Source of the DNA: Chrysochromulina tobinii
Lineage: Eukaryota > Haptophyta > Prymnesiales > Chrysochromulinaceae
Assembly: GCA_001275005.1 (NCBI GenBank)
Contig: JWZX01002687.1
Location: 1 to 20,909, forward strand
Direction of reading: 5' to 3'
Length of the DNA: 20,909 bases
Shown here: positions 9,501-18,197 of the stretch, one piece after another
Numbering within the stretch: the first letter of the stretch is position 1
Layout: the number at the start of each line of letters is the position of its first letter
Notes under the pieces: generated by a model
What the model was told of the DNA's origin: nothing
Database searches by the model: none
The model's input: only the letters and a program-made list of their open reading frames with translations
Position numbers and translations under genes: made by a program

Positions 9501-9884
9501 GTCCTTCCCTCTGCTCACTTCCTTCTCGAGCTTCGCGATCTGGGCGTCAACTGCGTCCTCGACCACATGCAGCACGGCGTCCAGCCGCTGGCCTGCAGGC
9601 GTGTGCGGGGTGCTCAGGGCGCTCCGCTCATGCCAATCAGGACAGCAGGCGGCGCGCTCGTCTTGCCTCTCAACCCAAGCGCTGGCCACCTCGGCAGCGG
9701 CCGACATGGCCGGTAGGAGTGCCTCGGCAGGCGGGATCTTGGCGGCGGGCGGGTGACTGGACGGTGTCCTATCGGGCTGCTGCCAAACGTCGCCCTTCAA
9801 TAGTGCCGCGCGGAGCTTGCTGGCGCTATCCATCGAAGGCGTCGTCGGCAAGAAGCCGCCGATCTGCGAGTTGATCTGCGGCAT
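6561..9884 (-). CDS. Large coiled-coil / low-complexity protein with an EF-Ts-type UBA motif
   Basis: One uninterrupted frame of 1107 residues from the ATG at 9884 (a TTG at 9902 is in frame, with a stop shortly before). Residues about 100-220 and 570-650 are Leu/Ala/Glu/Arg-rich heptad-like helices (coiled coils). Residues about 714-755 contain QIRELQTLTGRPLKDCKQAL, which closely matches the N-terminal UBA helix pair of elongation factor Ts (LR..TG....DCK.AL), followed by DVEAAAKAL. Residues 816-860 hold a 28-codon repeat with a HTAI array, and 880-1032 are Ala/Glu/Lys-rich. The rest is disordered. No EF-Ts dimerisation domain follows, so it is not EF-Ts. A scaffold or ubiquitin/nascent-chain-binding role is only a guess. 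Length and codon use support a real gene; a few introns within low-complexity parts cannot be excluded. Confidence 0.75.
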   Translation of the reverse strand: MPQINSQIGGFLPTTPSMDSASKLRAALLKGDVWQQPDRTPSSHPPAAKIPPAEALLPAMSAAAEVASAWVERQDERAACCPDWHERSALSTPHTPAGQRLDAVLHVVEDAVDAQIAKLEKEVSRGKDAGASYSVAHLLAWLRQAQERSAMADRRARAAEVKAKRNADALAERTAQLAAQQRETEQATARIQSLELEIESLKSNGAAVLAARATAAELSLAAASIPGAATSVRSVRSAARRMAFSLDDDEKEEVAVAGEAVAVAPEAALAGEAVAVAVVPPSPPSSPNRADPKAPFVAARGLGRIKSRAGSSARGDARGSPSKKKPHTLSAGNGSAPHEDVGGDDRHFPTGDDRLASAWVALRRLQTSLLLSATLLDQASSERTAEAGADATTDLAPSDGGFVDYGFVDYGSLGSLLGERFASAAAATAVAARDLYEAPPNRVHRARGATGAVPDTSRPLDEVASVEEMLRRLQVLLRLHATNGAMHATNGATEAAAADDDDDAGEAAAAAAARRAALTLHTASLLPPIAAELAGLASRAETLRLQGAQTHARLFNGRNTLALWHCAAVSEGLVRRIVSAWRCEARLSRLRVELLDERDYRLELNAELQACKAEKASLQAQLGALRHASSLALERIDTQLDELTTAPARAVHLSPRPEDASSALAERSTPHAHQADHDAHQDVSSAQTEPSLPAPNEPIRELELQTHPVPNPKASYEQIRELQTLTGRPLKDCKQALNENSCDVEAAAKALARAHPHLESPADAFSRAFRTAPPTALAEVAEEEDDLVVAVPWANPPLASGRACNWREATDAVSGTNRPWADPPSASHTAIHTAIHTAIHTASTNRPWANPPSASHAAIAAEVAAAESDVTDSEAKEVAMIAAEMEAAAMEAAAIEAAATDGEAADAEASDAEAADATEVQAEVVVATPPRQVEPLAKRTPERGPPPPSPAVRMAAVQAAAAFLLAAEAEAEEEEEEEAETDWTPTRPEAVSKEEADAKAEAKAKAKEEADAKAEAEADAKAEAEDAPLRAMPIALPIALLATAPQLRGAVQPPTATAPPTPTPSTPADAPSAAGSEAPTSHSSQSVQERRKRLLLVSQASRILSRG
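7318..7441 (-). repeat. In-frame direct-repeat doublet (40 bp, offset 84) bracketing a 12-bp array
   Basis: Bases 7318-7357 and 7402-7441 match at 39 of 40 positions. The 44-bp interior is three 12-bp units (7358-7393) plus 8 nt. The offset is exactly 28 codons, so the protein gains a second TNRPWA(D/N)PPSASH block separated by HTAI repeats. Confidence 0.92.
7431..8546 (-). repeat. Dispersed 36-bp repeat pair within the long gene
   Basis: Bases 7431-7466 and 8511-8546 match at 31 of 36 positions, in the same orientation and reading frame. All five differences are transitions. The encoded peptides are REATDAVSGTNRP and RGATGAVPDTSRP. The entry spans both copies; the sequence between them is unrelated. 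Confidence 0.75.
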
Positions 9885-9921
9885 ACTCGTGTCGACCCAC
9901 AAGCGACGGTTTGCGAAGACA

Positions 9922-9958
9922 AAGTCAAGTCAAAAGTCAAGTCAAGTCATGTCAAGTC
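9922..9958 (-). repeat. Second TTGAC/AAGTC pentamer array, upstream of the long gene
   Basis: Six AAGTC units and one ATGTC variant occupy 9922-9958, 38 bp upstream of the ATG at 9884. In the gene's sense these are the same TTGAC pentamers that fill the hisG intron. They may mark a 5'-UTR intron, with a weak acceptor such as ACGAG just before the ATG, or a promoter element. Confidence 0.7.
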
Positions 9959-10091
9959 CAGAAACGAACATTGAACACGCAAGACGCCGCGGGGGGGAGA
10001 ACCCGGGGGGGGAGCATGGGGGCAACCTCCCGACATCCTGCGTCCTTTTTAAAGCACAGAGTCGGGGTTAAACAAAGTCCGCTAGGCCACT

Positions 10092-10107
10092 CCGCGGTTA
10101 ACCGCGG
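10092..10107. promoter_or_regulatory. 16-bp perfect palindrome between two minus-strand genes
   Basis: CCGCGGTTAACCGCGG reads the same on both strands. It sits 29 bp past the stop of the plastid-protein gene and about 210 bp upstream of the ATG at 9884. It could be a transcription-factor site for the downstream gene or part of a 3' processing structure; the sequence alone cannot separate these. Confidence 0.45.
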
Positions 10108-10135
10108 TCCGCGCTACCACAGTCCACACGAGCTC

Positions 10136-10840
10136 TCACGATGGCGCCGCAACGCGTGCCACGCACTCAGAGGTTCCCACTATCTTAAACTCGGCGAGGA
10201 TGCCCTTCGCCTTGAAAAGCCCTACGTCGATACCGACGTCCTCCTTGACAGTCAGCCGCCCGTCGTAGAGTGCGAGCCTCCCCTCATTCCATTCACATCT
10301 TGCATTGAAGTACATGGGCCCGGGTGGCACCAGCACATCGTCCCCCAGCCGCATGCCCTGCTCGCTAGTCTGCAGCCGCCACTGCACCGTTTGTGGCACG
10401 CCGTCGTCGTCATCCGATTCCAGCTTCCAAAAGCCAGGCTTTGGCGCCAGAAAGCGGCTCGCACGAATCAAGTTCACGGAGCCTTGGGACGGGACGTAGC
10501 CGGCATCCCGCGAGAAGGACAGTGCAAAGTCGATGGCGGCCGTTGAACTGCTCCCCTTGGCCAACTCACCGCTGCCGCCGACGGCGCGTGCTGCCTCCGA
10601 TCCGATTTGGCATCGAACCAGCCATCCATCCTCTCGGCAGAGCGCCTCAAAGGCCGCCGCCGCCTCGACAGACAGGTTGTCCTCCTGCTGAGGCGAGCTC
10701 AGCCAATCGAAGAGGCCAAGCTGGGTGCTTGCTCGCTGGGGGCGTGTGGTAGCTTTGAAGACTGTGAGGCCGTCACAGCAGCTGGTTAGCAGCACGAGCG
10801 CAAGCGCGTTCGCATGCGACCTTCTCGTGCTCCATTTCAT
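10136..10840 (-). CDS. Probable plastid-targeted protein of unknown function
   Basis: The product is 234 residues from the ATG at 10840; a longer frame begins only with a TTG at 10912. Residues 1-24 look like a signal peptide (basic start, core ALALVLLTSCC). They are followed by a Ser/Thr/Arg/Gln-rich stretch (LTVFKATTRPQRASTQ) and then GLFDWLSS, a common start of mature plastid proteins in algae with secondary plastids. The body has conserved-looking blocks: GYVPSQGSVNLIRASRFL, PGFWKLE, VQWRLQ, MRLGDDVLVPPGPMYFN, and a C-terminal GILAEFKIVGT. These suggest a small beta-rich domain conserved in plastid-bearing organisms, but I cannot name the family. Bipartite plastid import is inferred from the N-terminus only. 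Confidence 0.68.
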   Translation of the reverse strand: MKWSTRRSHANALALVLLTSCCDGLTVFKATTRPQRASTQLGLFDWLSSPQQEDNLSVEAAAAFEALCREDGWLVRCQIGSEAARAVGGSGELAKGSSSTAAIDFALSFSRDAGYVPSQGSVNLIRASRFLAPKPGFWKLESDDDDGVPQTVQWRLQTSEQGMRLGDDVLVPPGPMYFNARCEWNEGRLALYDGRLTVKEDVGIDVGLFKAKGILAEFKIVGTSECVARVAAPS

Positions 10841-11906
10841 CTTCCTCGATGTCTCGTCAATTGTTTGCAACACTGCCGTGAAAACAATACGATTCAACTG
10901 ACCCTTTCTCAATACAATACAGGCCTCCCATGAGACACATGCAGGCGGAGAGCTGAGAGAAAACCTGATAAAAGAAAGAGCTGCAGGCCCCAGTATGAAC
11001 TAGGGAGGGAGTGCGCCCGGCCGCCCGCCGACGTGGGCGGTGAAACCCCGAATGTGGGCAAGCCGAGGGGTGGCGAGTAGAAGTTTGCACGTCAATCATT
11101 CACAACACACCAACACGCACAATCCAAACTCAAAAGCGTGAAGGGCAACACCTCGCACACGTCACACGGTCACAGTCGCTTCATTCTCATGCTCGCGACA
11201 TGCAAGTACGCGTGCCGCGCTCACAACCGTGTCTACACGGTTCAGAGTCGCCGTACAATGTACCCCGGGTCAACCCCGGGTTCGAACCCGTGGTTCTCGT
11301 CAATCACAATGTTCTATGGACTGTATCCCCTCACGACAAGCCGCGCTGCTCTGAGCGCGCAAACTGTCAGACAGTCAGTTTTGTCGCGGTCCACCCGCGC
11401 AGCGCGCGCTCACCACACCGTCTCAAAGGACGGACTCCGCTCCCCTCGGTCAACACAAGTGACGCTCAATTTCGCTCGGCTAGTCGGCGAACAAAAGTCG
11501 CGGGCGACGGTTCGGTCTCTCCCTTACTCCCAGCACAGAGCACACAGTGACTCGACAGTGTCGCGAGGTGTGATCTCTGGTGCTCCGCTGCCCTTGCTAG
11601 CGCGCAAATGCTAGCTCGGCGCATTGCCCGATGTTTCCGGGGAAACGCACGGCAGTCTAAGGCCGCATTCTCCATTCACAGGCCGCACAATCCAAAAACA
11701 TGATTCGCATGGAGACACTCAGTTCAGGAGTATTGTTACACTCCACCACCGCCAGTGAGCTGGCCAACCCCGAACCCGAGACGACAGTCACCGCGCACAC
11801 CCAAGACCCCAACGAATCTCGAAGTCCCTCCTTTCGACTTTGGGCCCCGCTCCCTCCTCCCTGCACAAATTGTCTCGGCGATTTGTAGGAATGTCGCTGG
11901 CAAAAT
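10841..11906. other. Intergenic DNA of about 1 kb with clustered inverted repeats
   Basis: This lies between the start of the plastid-protein gene and the 3' end of the ABC transporter gene. No reading frame has recognisable protein features. It holds a cluster of inverted repeats (11225-11290), a GTTTCC/GGAAAC hairpin (11633-11646) and a 25-bp element (11376-11400) similar to one upstream of the ABC transporter gene. It should contain the promoter of the gene at 10840 and the 3' UTR of the gene ending at 11907. Confidence 0.5.
11225..11290. repeat. Cluster of three inverted repeats, one matching a Pol III B box
   Basis: A perfect 7-bp stem with a 4-nt loop (AACCGTG-TCTA-CACGGTT, 11225-11242) is followed by GTAC-AAT-GTAC (11253-11263) and by the 14-bp palindrome CGGGTTCGAACCCG (11277-11290). 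The last contains GGTTCGAACCC, a match to the tRNA B-box consensus. No complete tRNA can be folded around it. Confidence 0.7.
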
Positions 11907-13946
11907 TCAATCGGTAGTGGTATTGGTGGCGGTGCGGGTGCCTGAGGCCAATGAGTCGACGGCGACGTGAACCTGAGTGATGGGCACGCGAACCATGTGC
12001 TCCGCGTCGGGAGGCTCGAGTGTCGTAAACTTGACGCGCTTCGTCATGAGGCAGAAGTAGGCCATCGTGTGCGCAACTAGGAGGATGATAGCCAACCACA
12101 GGATACACAGGCCAATCGAGCCCTCGCTGAACGTAAGCAACTCAAGCACCTGCTCGCCGTTGACGTAGGCGCACGGGGGCGGGCCCAGTGTCGTCGCGTT
12201 GACGGCGAGGAGGTCGGACGCCCTCATTGCCATGGATTCGGGGCACGGCCTGCCTCGGGAGTCGAGGAAGACGAGCCCGGAGTACTCGTTCATGCACAAG
12301 GCCTTGAAGCCCCACTTGAAGAACGAGATCTCGGAGATCCAAGCGAGCTCAACAGGGATGTTCTCGGTGTTGATGTAGAAGCCTCCGAAGAGGAGGAAGA
12401 TGATGAGGATGAGCGGCGCGAGGCCGGTTGCTTGCTGCACGCTGTCGGCCGTCGACGAGATGAACATGCCCCAGGCGACCGCGGTCGCGTTGATCATCAC
12501 GATGATGCCACAGAAGATGAAGAACTTGTCAGCGCGCGCCTGGAAGCCAACCATCCAGTAGATGATGCATCCGAAAATGAAGGGACCGAGAGCGGCGAAG
12601 GGCAGCTCGGCGGTCCACTTGGCGATGTAGTAAGGGAAGACGGCGTAAGCTCCCGCCGTGCGTTCGCGGTCGACAATCTTCTTCTCCAACGGGAAGGTGT
12701 TGATCACGCTGAAGATGCCTCCAAAGGCCTGGTTGATGCACACAAAGAAGAGGATGCCGGTGCGATCCTGGATCGATTTCTGATAGAGGGTGAGGCCGCT
12801 GTACAACCAGCCCGCCACGAGTGCAAAGAAGATCGATACAAAAATGGGCGCGATCAGCGCGATCTTGTCGCGAACCCGCGAGCGCAAGGCGCGAAGGTAG
12901 AGCAGTGCGAATTGCTCGGCGATCGTCGAGTTGGTGGCGCCGCAGCAGAGCGCCTTCTTGTGCGTCCCCTCGAGGAGGTGGGCCGCCTCGAGATCGCTCT
13001 CCGGCCTGGCGGCGGAGGAGGCGTGGCGGCCGTGCTTGTCGCCAAGCTGAGCCTTCTCCGCCGCATTTGCGAGCTCTTCGATGCGCGCGACGTCTGCGTC
13101 TCCGCTCTTGCCCGCCTGCGTGTCGACGGAGACGAGGTCGATGAAAAAGTCGGCGGGGTTGAAGTGCTTCGGGCACTCGAAGCCCAAGGTGCCGAAGCGC
13201 GCGACGGCCGCGGTGGCATCGCCGTGAAAGATGGTCATTCCCTTGGCGAGCAGCAGCAGTTGATCGAAGAGCGAGTAGATCGAGGAGCGCGGCTGATGGA
13301 TCGAGATGACGATGGTGCAGCCGCGGACCGCACACAGGCTGTTGACCATCTGGATGACCTTGAGCGCTTGGAACGCGTCCAGCCCGGAGGTCGGCTCGTC
13401 GAGGAAGATGATCCTCGGCTTGCCGATGATCTCCACTCCGACGGCGGTCCGCTTCCTCTCTCCGCCGCTCACGCCCTTGCTCTTCTCGTCGCCGATTTGC
13501 ACGTCGCGAGCGGAGCGGAGGCCCAAATCGTTGATGAGCGCCTCGACGGCCGCGCGCTTCTCCTTCAGCGTCACGCTCGACGGCAGCCGGAAACGTGCCG
13601 CGAGCAGCAGCGTCTCGTATACGGTCAGCATCGGATAAAGGTTGTCGTCCTGCAGCACGTACGACGAGATGCGCGAGAAGGTGCCGACCTTGTGACGCGG
13701 CACGCCGCCGACCAGGAACTCACCCGAGAGCCTAAGGCCCTTCGCCATGGGCGTGCGATCAGCCAGCGCGTTGATGAAGGAGGTTTTGCCCGAGCCGCTC
13801 GGCCCCATGACGGCGAGCAGATGCCCTGCGGGCATGAAGCCGTTGCAACCGTTGAGGATGTTCTTGGTTGGTTTGCCCTTGCTCTTCAGAGAGAGGAAGA
13901 GGGATTTCCACTCGAGGCTCAGAAAGGGGCCATGCTCCGTGCTCAT
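11907..13946 (-). CDS. ABCG-family (WHITE-type) half-transporter
   Basis: A 679-residue ATP-driven membrane transporter with the reverse order NBD-TMD typical of subfamily G. The nucleotide-binding domain has Walker A GPSGSGKT (48-55), Q-loop Gln99, signature VSGGERKR (159-166), Walker B IIFLDEP (179-185), D-loop SGLD (187-190) and the H-loop in SIHQPR (His217). NPADFFIDLVS at 263-273 is characteristic of ABCG. Residues about 280-340 are a polar linker. From about 350 to 640 there are around six hydrophobic segments, with the ABCG-like block REREAG-type (DRERTAGAYAVFPYYIAKW) and a Cys-containing extracellular loop (RGRPCPES...PPPCAY) before the last helix. It presumably dimerises. The substrate cannot be told, though lipids or sterols are common for the subfamily. 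The start is an ATG at 13946 with no upstream extension needed. Confidence 0.95.
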   Translation of the reverse strand: MSTEHGPFLSLEWKSLFLSLKSKGKPTKNILNGCNGFMPAGHLLAVMGPSGSGKTSFINALADRTPMAKGLRLSGEFLVGGVPRHKVGTFSRISSYVLQDDNLYPMLTVYETLLLAARFRLPSSVTLKEKRAAVEALINDLGLRSARDVQIGDEKSKGVSGGERKRTAVGVEIIGKPRIIFLDEPTSGLDAFQALKVIQMVNSLCAVRGCTIVISIHQPRSSIYSLFDQLLLLAKGMTIFHGDATAAVARFGTLGFECPKHFNPADFFIDLVSVDTQAGKSGDADVARIEELANAAEKAQLGDKHGRHASSAARPESDLEAAHLLEGTHKKALCCGATNSTIAEQFALLYLRALRSRVRDKIALIAPIFVSIFFALVAGWLYSGLTLYQKSIQDRTGILFFVCINQAFGGIFSVINTFPLEKKIVDRERTAGAYAVFPYYIAKWTAELPFAALGPFIFGCIIYWMVGFQARADKFFIFCGIIVMINATAVAWGMFISSTADSVQQATGLAPLILIIFLLFGGFYINTENIPVELAWISEISFFKWGFKALCMNEYSGLVFLDSRGRPCPESMAMRASDLLAVNATTLGPPPCAYVNGEQVLELLTFSEGSIGLCILWLAIILLVAHTMAYFCLMTKRVKFTTLEPPDAEHMVRVPITQVHVAVDSLASGTRTATNTTTD

Positions 13947-13974
13947 CTTGGGGCACGCGATGCAGACCTGTTGC

Positions 13975-13980
13975 TTATAA
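13975..13980 (-). promoter_or_regulatory. Possible TATA element of the ABC transporter gene
   Basis: CTTTATAAGC on the minus strand is an isolated AT-rich TATA-like motif about 30 bp before the ATG at 13946. If used, the 5' leader would be extremely short. That is possible in compact genomes but doubtful. Confidence 0.3.
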
Positions 13981-14178
13981 AGCGGTCTTGTCTAAAATGC
14001 ACGCAGGTGCCGAAGACCTCCGAAAGCAGATTGTGCGTGAAAGTTTCACAGACAGTTTCGTCGCGGTCTCCCCGCGCACCACCACATTCAACACACCGCA
14101 GATTGTAGCAAGCATGGCAGGGCTAACCTTTTGTCAAAAAGCGTTCACGGCGCGTCCGTCGCGCCCGCCGCTCAGACC

Positions 14179-15534
<1,356 letters not shown>

Positions 15535-16461
15535 CTAGCTCCCCTCCTCCATGGCGTCCACGTCGTCAGGCTCAGGGTCCGGATCAAAGTCAGGGTCCGG
15601 CGGCCACCAGATGTTCAGACCGAGGCCGGCGCGGTCCATGCTCCCGATGATCTGCATGGCGGGCGGAAGCGCCTGCGGCAGCCGAGCCAGGCTCGCCTGC
15701 TGCCCGTTGCGCCCCGACGAGCCGGGTGTGGGCGGCGGCGTCGCGGCCGCCGCTGCTGCGTCCGCCCTGGCGGCCGAGGCAGGCTGCGAGCCGGCCCGCG
15801 AGGGTGTGGGCGTGGGCGTGGGCGTGGGCGTGGCGGCGCGTGACTCGCTCACGTGGTCGGCGAGCGGCGGTGCCTTGGCCGCCGCCTCGCCCGACGGCTC
15901 GCGGAATTTCACCGCCTCCACTCGAAAGCGCAGCGGGTTCTGCGTGTCGAAGAAGAGCTTCTGGTTGTCCGTGCCGGGCACGGACCACACCCAGAGCTTC
16001 TCCTCCTGTGACCAGCTGGACCCCTCCTGGAGCAGCCGGCCGGGCACATGGACCTCGTCAAAAAAGCCCAGCGAGATGCGCACGCCCTGTGCATCGCAGC
16101 TCACCAGCGTGCCGTCGAGCACCTCGCCCACAAGCGGGCGGAAGATGACGAGCCGGAACTCAACGGTGGTGTGGTGCGCCGCGTTGCCCGGATAGAGCTG
16201 CGACTCGCCGACGTGAGTCACATCGTACAGCGCGACGCACAGACCCACGTTCGGCACCACCTTGTTGGGATACTTTTCTGAGAGCGCGTCGGTGATCGTC
16301 GTCAGCAGCTTCTTGCCGAACTCAGAGGGCGCTATGTGCACCACGTCGGTGAGGCGCGCTGCGCAGGACGGATGAGCGGAAGCACGGTGTCAAGGTCGGC
16401 GTCCATGCGTGCGTGACGAGGGCGCGCCGCGCAGCGCGCCGCGCGCACCGAGCTCGAACAT
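15535..16461 (-). CDS. RNA polymerase III subunit RPC8/RPC25 (POLR3H)
   Basis: Exons 16461-16449 (13 nt) and 16358-15535 give 278 residues. The protein pairs with RPC9 in the Pol III stalk and aids initiation on tRNA and 5S genes. Exon 1 encodes MFEL plus one base; splicing restores MFELARLTDVVHIAP, which aligns without gaps to the family start MF.L....D.VRI.P. The N-terminal SHS2-like domain follows (YPNKVVPNVGLCVALYDV, PGNAAHHTTVEFRLVIFRP). Then comes the Rbc25 S1/OB domain, about 83-160 (GEVLDGTLVSCDAQGVRISLGFFDEV, EEKLWVWS, RFRVEAV). Residues 160-235 are a Pro/Ala/Thr linker unique to this lineage as far as I can tell. IIGSMDRAGLGLNIWW (241-256) is the conserved C-terminal motif, followed by an acidic tail. 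Confidence 0.93.
16359..16448 (-). other. 90-nt GT-AG intron of the Pol III subunit gene
   Basis: The donor is CTCG|GTGCGC (GT at 16448-16447). The acceptor is CTGCGCAG (AG at 16360-16359), after a pyrimidine-rich run. A TTGAC branch-site candidate lies at 16393-16389, with its A about 31 nt from the acceptor. The intron is phase 1. Without it, the frame upstream of LTDVVHIAP meets a stop at 16392-16390 and has no ATG. Confidence 0.88.
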
Positions 16462-16695
16462 GGCGCCCGCCCGAGCGGCACCTCCCGCCGCTCGCGCGAC
16501 CAGACAGCGGCCTCGTCTCCCCGCCAACGAGACGAAGACTTCACGAAGCGTTTCAAAGCTTCTAACCTTAGTTGAGCCTGAGTCGTACCAGGTGGGGTGA
16601 AATTTGATTCGCTTGACCGAAAGTGAAACGTCGATAGCGCGTCGCGATTTAGCCAAGCGGGACCACCACGAGCACACGAGCCTTCACGCTGCGTC
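16462..16695. promoter_or_regulatory. Divergent promoter region between the RPC8 and MRG15 genes
   Basis: The two start codons are separated by 234 bp, so the promoters overlap or are shared. The middle (16550-16630) is AT-richer than its surroundings. I see no convincing TATA box in either direction. Confidence 0.5.
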
Positions 16696-17668
16696 ATGCC
16701 GCAATCCTTCGCGTTCACCGAAGGCGAGGACGTGCTCGCCTACCATGGGCCGCTCATCCACGAGGCGAAAGTCAGGCAGATGGAAACGAAGGACGCGCCC
16801 AGCGGCGGAAAGCTCCGGCTGTACCTGCTCCGGTACACCGGGTACAGCACGCACTGGGACGAGTGGGTGCCAGAGTCGCGCATCCTGAAGAACTCGCCTG
16901 AGAACGTTGCCCTCCAGAAGGATCGTATCAAGGACTTCCAACGTGCGCACAAGCAGAAGGTCAAGGCCGAGAGCGGGGTCGGCAGCGGCGCCGCTGGTGG
17001 CGGAGGCGCGGGCGGCGTGGCCAAGAAGGCGCGAATCGAGGGCCCGTCGGAGGAGGCGCTGAGCGCCGAGCTGCGCGAGTCGCTGCGCCTGCCGCACGGG
17101 TTGAAGCTCAAGATGATCGAAGATTGGGAGCGCATCACACGCGAGCGCAAGCTAGTGCCGCTGCCACGAACGGGCGGAGCGACGATCACGGAGCTTCTCG
17201 ACGAGTTTAAATCGGCGAAGACGCGTCGCACCGCGCACGAGCGCCTGTACGGCGAGGTGTGCGACGGCCTGCGCAGCTACTTCAACCAGGCGCTGCCCAC
17301 GCTGCTCCTCTATGCGTAAGCATGCAGCCCACCGAGTCGCCCTCGGGGTCGCCCTCTAAGAGTTGCGCTGCGTGCTGCACTGAGCGCTCTCCGCGTGTCA
17401 CAGGTACGAGCGTCGCCAGTACCGTGACCAATGCAAGCATAAGGCTGCTGCGCCCGTGGACGTGTACGGCGCGGAGCACCTGCTGCGTCTGTTCGTCAAG
17501 CTGCCCGAGCTGCTCGCCAAGTGCAACATGCAGCGAGAGCACTTGACAGTCCTCGTGGCCAAGCTCACAGAGCTTCTCAAGTTCCTCCAGTCCAATAAGG
17601 CGAAATTCTTTGCGAATGAGTACGAGGTGCCCACGGACGAGTACGTGCGCGCGCTCGGCCACGAGTAG
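16696..17668 (+). CDS. MRG15/Eaf3-type chromodomain protein (MRG domain)
   Basis: Exons 16696-17315 and 17404-17668 give 294 residues, close to MRG15 in length. The N-terminal chromo barrel (about 8-66: GEDVLAYHGPLIHEAKV, LRYTGYSTHWDEWVPESRILK) reads methylated H3K36 in this family. A basic, Gly-rich linker (84-113) leads to the MRG domain (about 134-290: DWERITRERKLVPLPR, then across the splice LLLYAYERRQY, VYGAEHLLRLFVKLPELL, FLQSNKAKFFANEYEVP). MRG proteins are subunits of NuA4-type acetyltransferase and Rpd3S-type deacetylase complexes in the nucleus. At the position of the cage Tyr in human LLYEAK this protein has His22, and the Trp of SGW is Tyr50; the WDEW Trp54 is kept. The gene is divergently transcribed from the Pol III subunit gene. 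Confidence 0.94.
17316..17403 (+). other. 88-nt GT-AG intron of the MRG15 gene
   Basis: The donor is TATGC|GTAAGC at 17316 and the acceptor is GTGTCACAG| at 17403, phase 2. Splicing joins LLLYA to YERRQY, the continuous block in the family. Without splicing the frame stops at the TAA inside the donor (17317-17319). Branch-site candidates are CTCTAAG (A at 17358) and CACTGAG (A at about 17380). Confidence 0.92.
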
Positions 17669-17680
17669 AGGGGGTCTACG

Positions 17681-17796
17681 GAGGCGGCGAGGAGGCGGCG
17701 AGGCGGCGGCGAGGCGGCGAGATTATGAGCGAGATTATTAGCGAGATTATGAGCGAGATTATGAGGCGGCGAGGAGGCGGCGAGGCGGCGGCGAGG
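17681..17796. repeat. Direct-repeat doublet (34 bp, offset 82) bracketing a 12-bp array
   Basis: Bases 17681-17714 and 17763-17796 are identical over 34 bp. The 48-bp interior is mainly three 12-bp units starting GAGATTAT (17719-17754) plus 8 nt. It lies 13 bp after the MRG15 stop codon, so probably in its 3' UTR. Confidence 0.92.
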
Positions 17797-18197
17797 ACAG
17801 GACAGCGCGGAGAAGAACGAGCAAGAGCAGGGGAGAGACGGGTCGGCGTACTGCTTGGCGAAGACCGACGGGGAGGCAGGCAGGTGAATTCACAGACTGA
17901 TTCACAGCCCGTCCTTCGAGACCGAGTTTGAGAGAGGGCGGGCGAGGCCTCGGGCGCCAGGAGCAGAAGATGCGTCGGTCCTCGCTGTGTAGCGTATAAT
18001 GACAAGCCCCCGCGGCCCGGATTTCCGCGGATAAGGCACAGTCATCTCGTCATATAAACCGTCTCATTCAAAACTGTGACGGACCCGACGCGCGACGGCG
18101 ACCTGGCGCGAAGGATCCGCCCTGTGCCTGTTCGATTGTGTGGTTGGAACCCATGGCTAAAGCGTGGCTGGTGCGTGTGCGTCGCAAGGTCACAGGG
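17797..18197. other. Intergenic spacer between convergent genes
   Basis: No gene is recognised. The stretch includes a palindromic GTGAATTCAC (17883-17892), two nearby TTCACAG motifs, and a plus-strand TATAAA (18053-18058) that leads to no plus-strand gene. Reading frames here are shadows or short. Confidence 0.45.

Noticed and set aside
11250-11300. A tRNA gene around GGTTCGAACCC
   Set aside because: Extending the T-arm gives a G-G mismatch at the third pair on either strand. There is no A box with a normal D-arm, and no acceptor stem pairs at the required distance.
12432-14108. A 558-codon plus-strand frame
   Set aside because: It lies entirely antisense to the well-supported ABC transporter. 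Its composition (Asp/Glu/Arg/Val/His-rich) is what the complement of a GC-rich gene gives.
18053-18058. A TATA box for a plus-strand gene near 18076-18647
   Set aside because: The downstream plus-strand frames are shadows of the minus-strand gene 18198-18812 and have no protein features.
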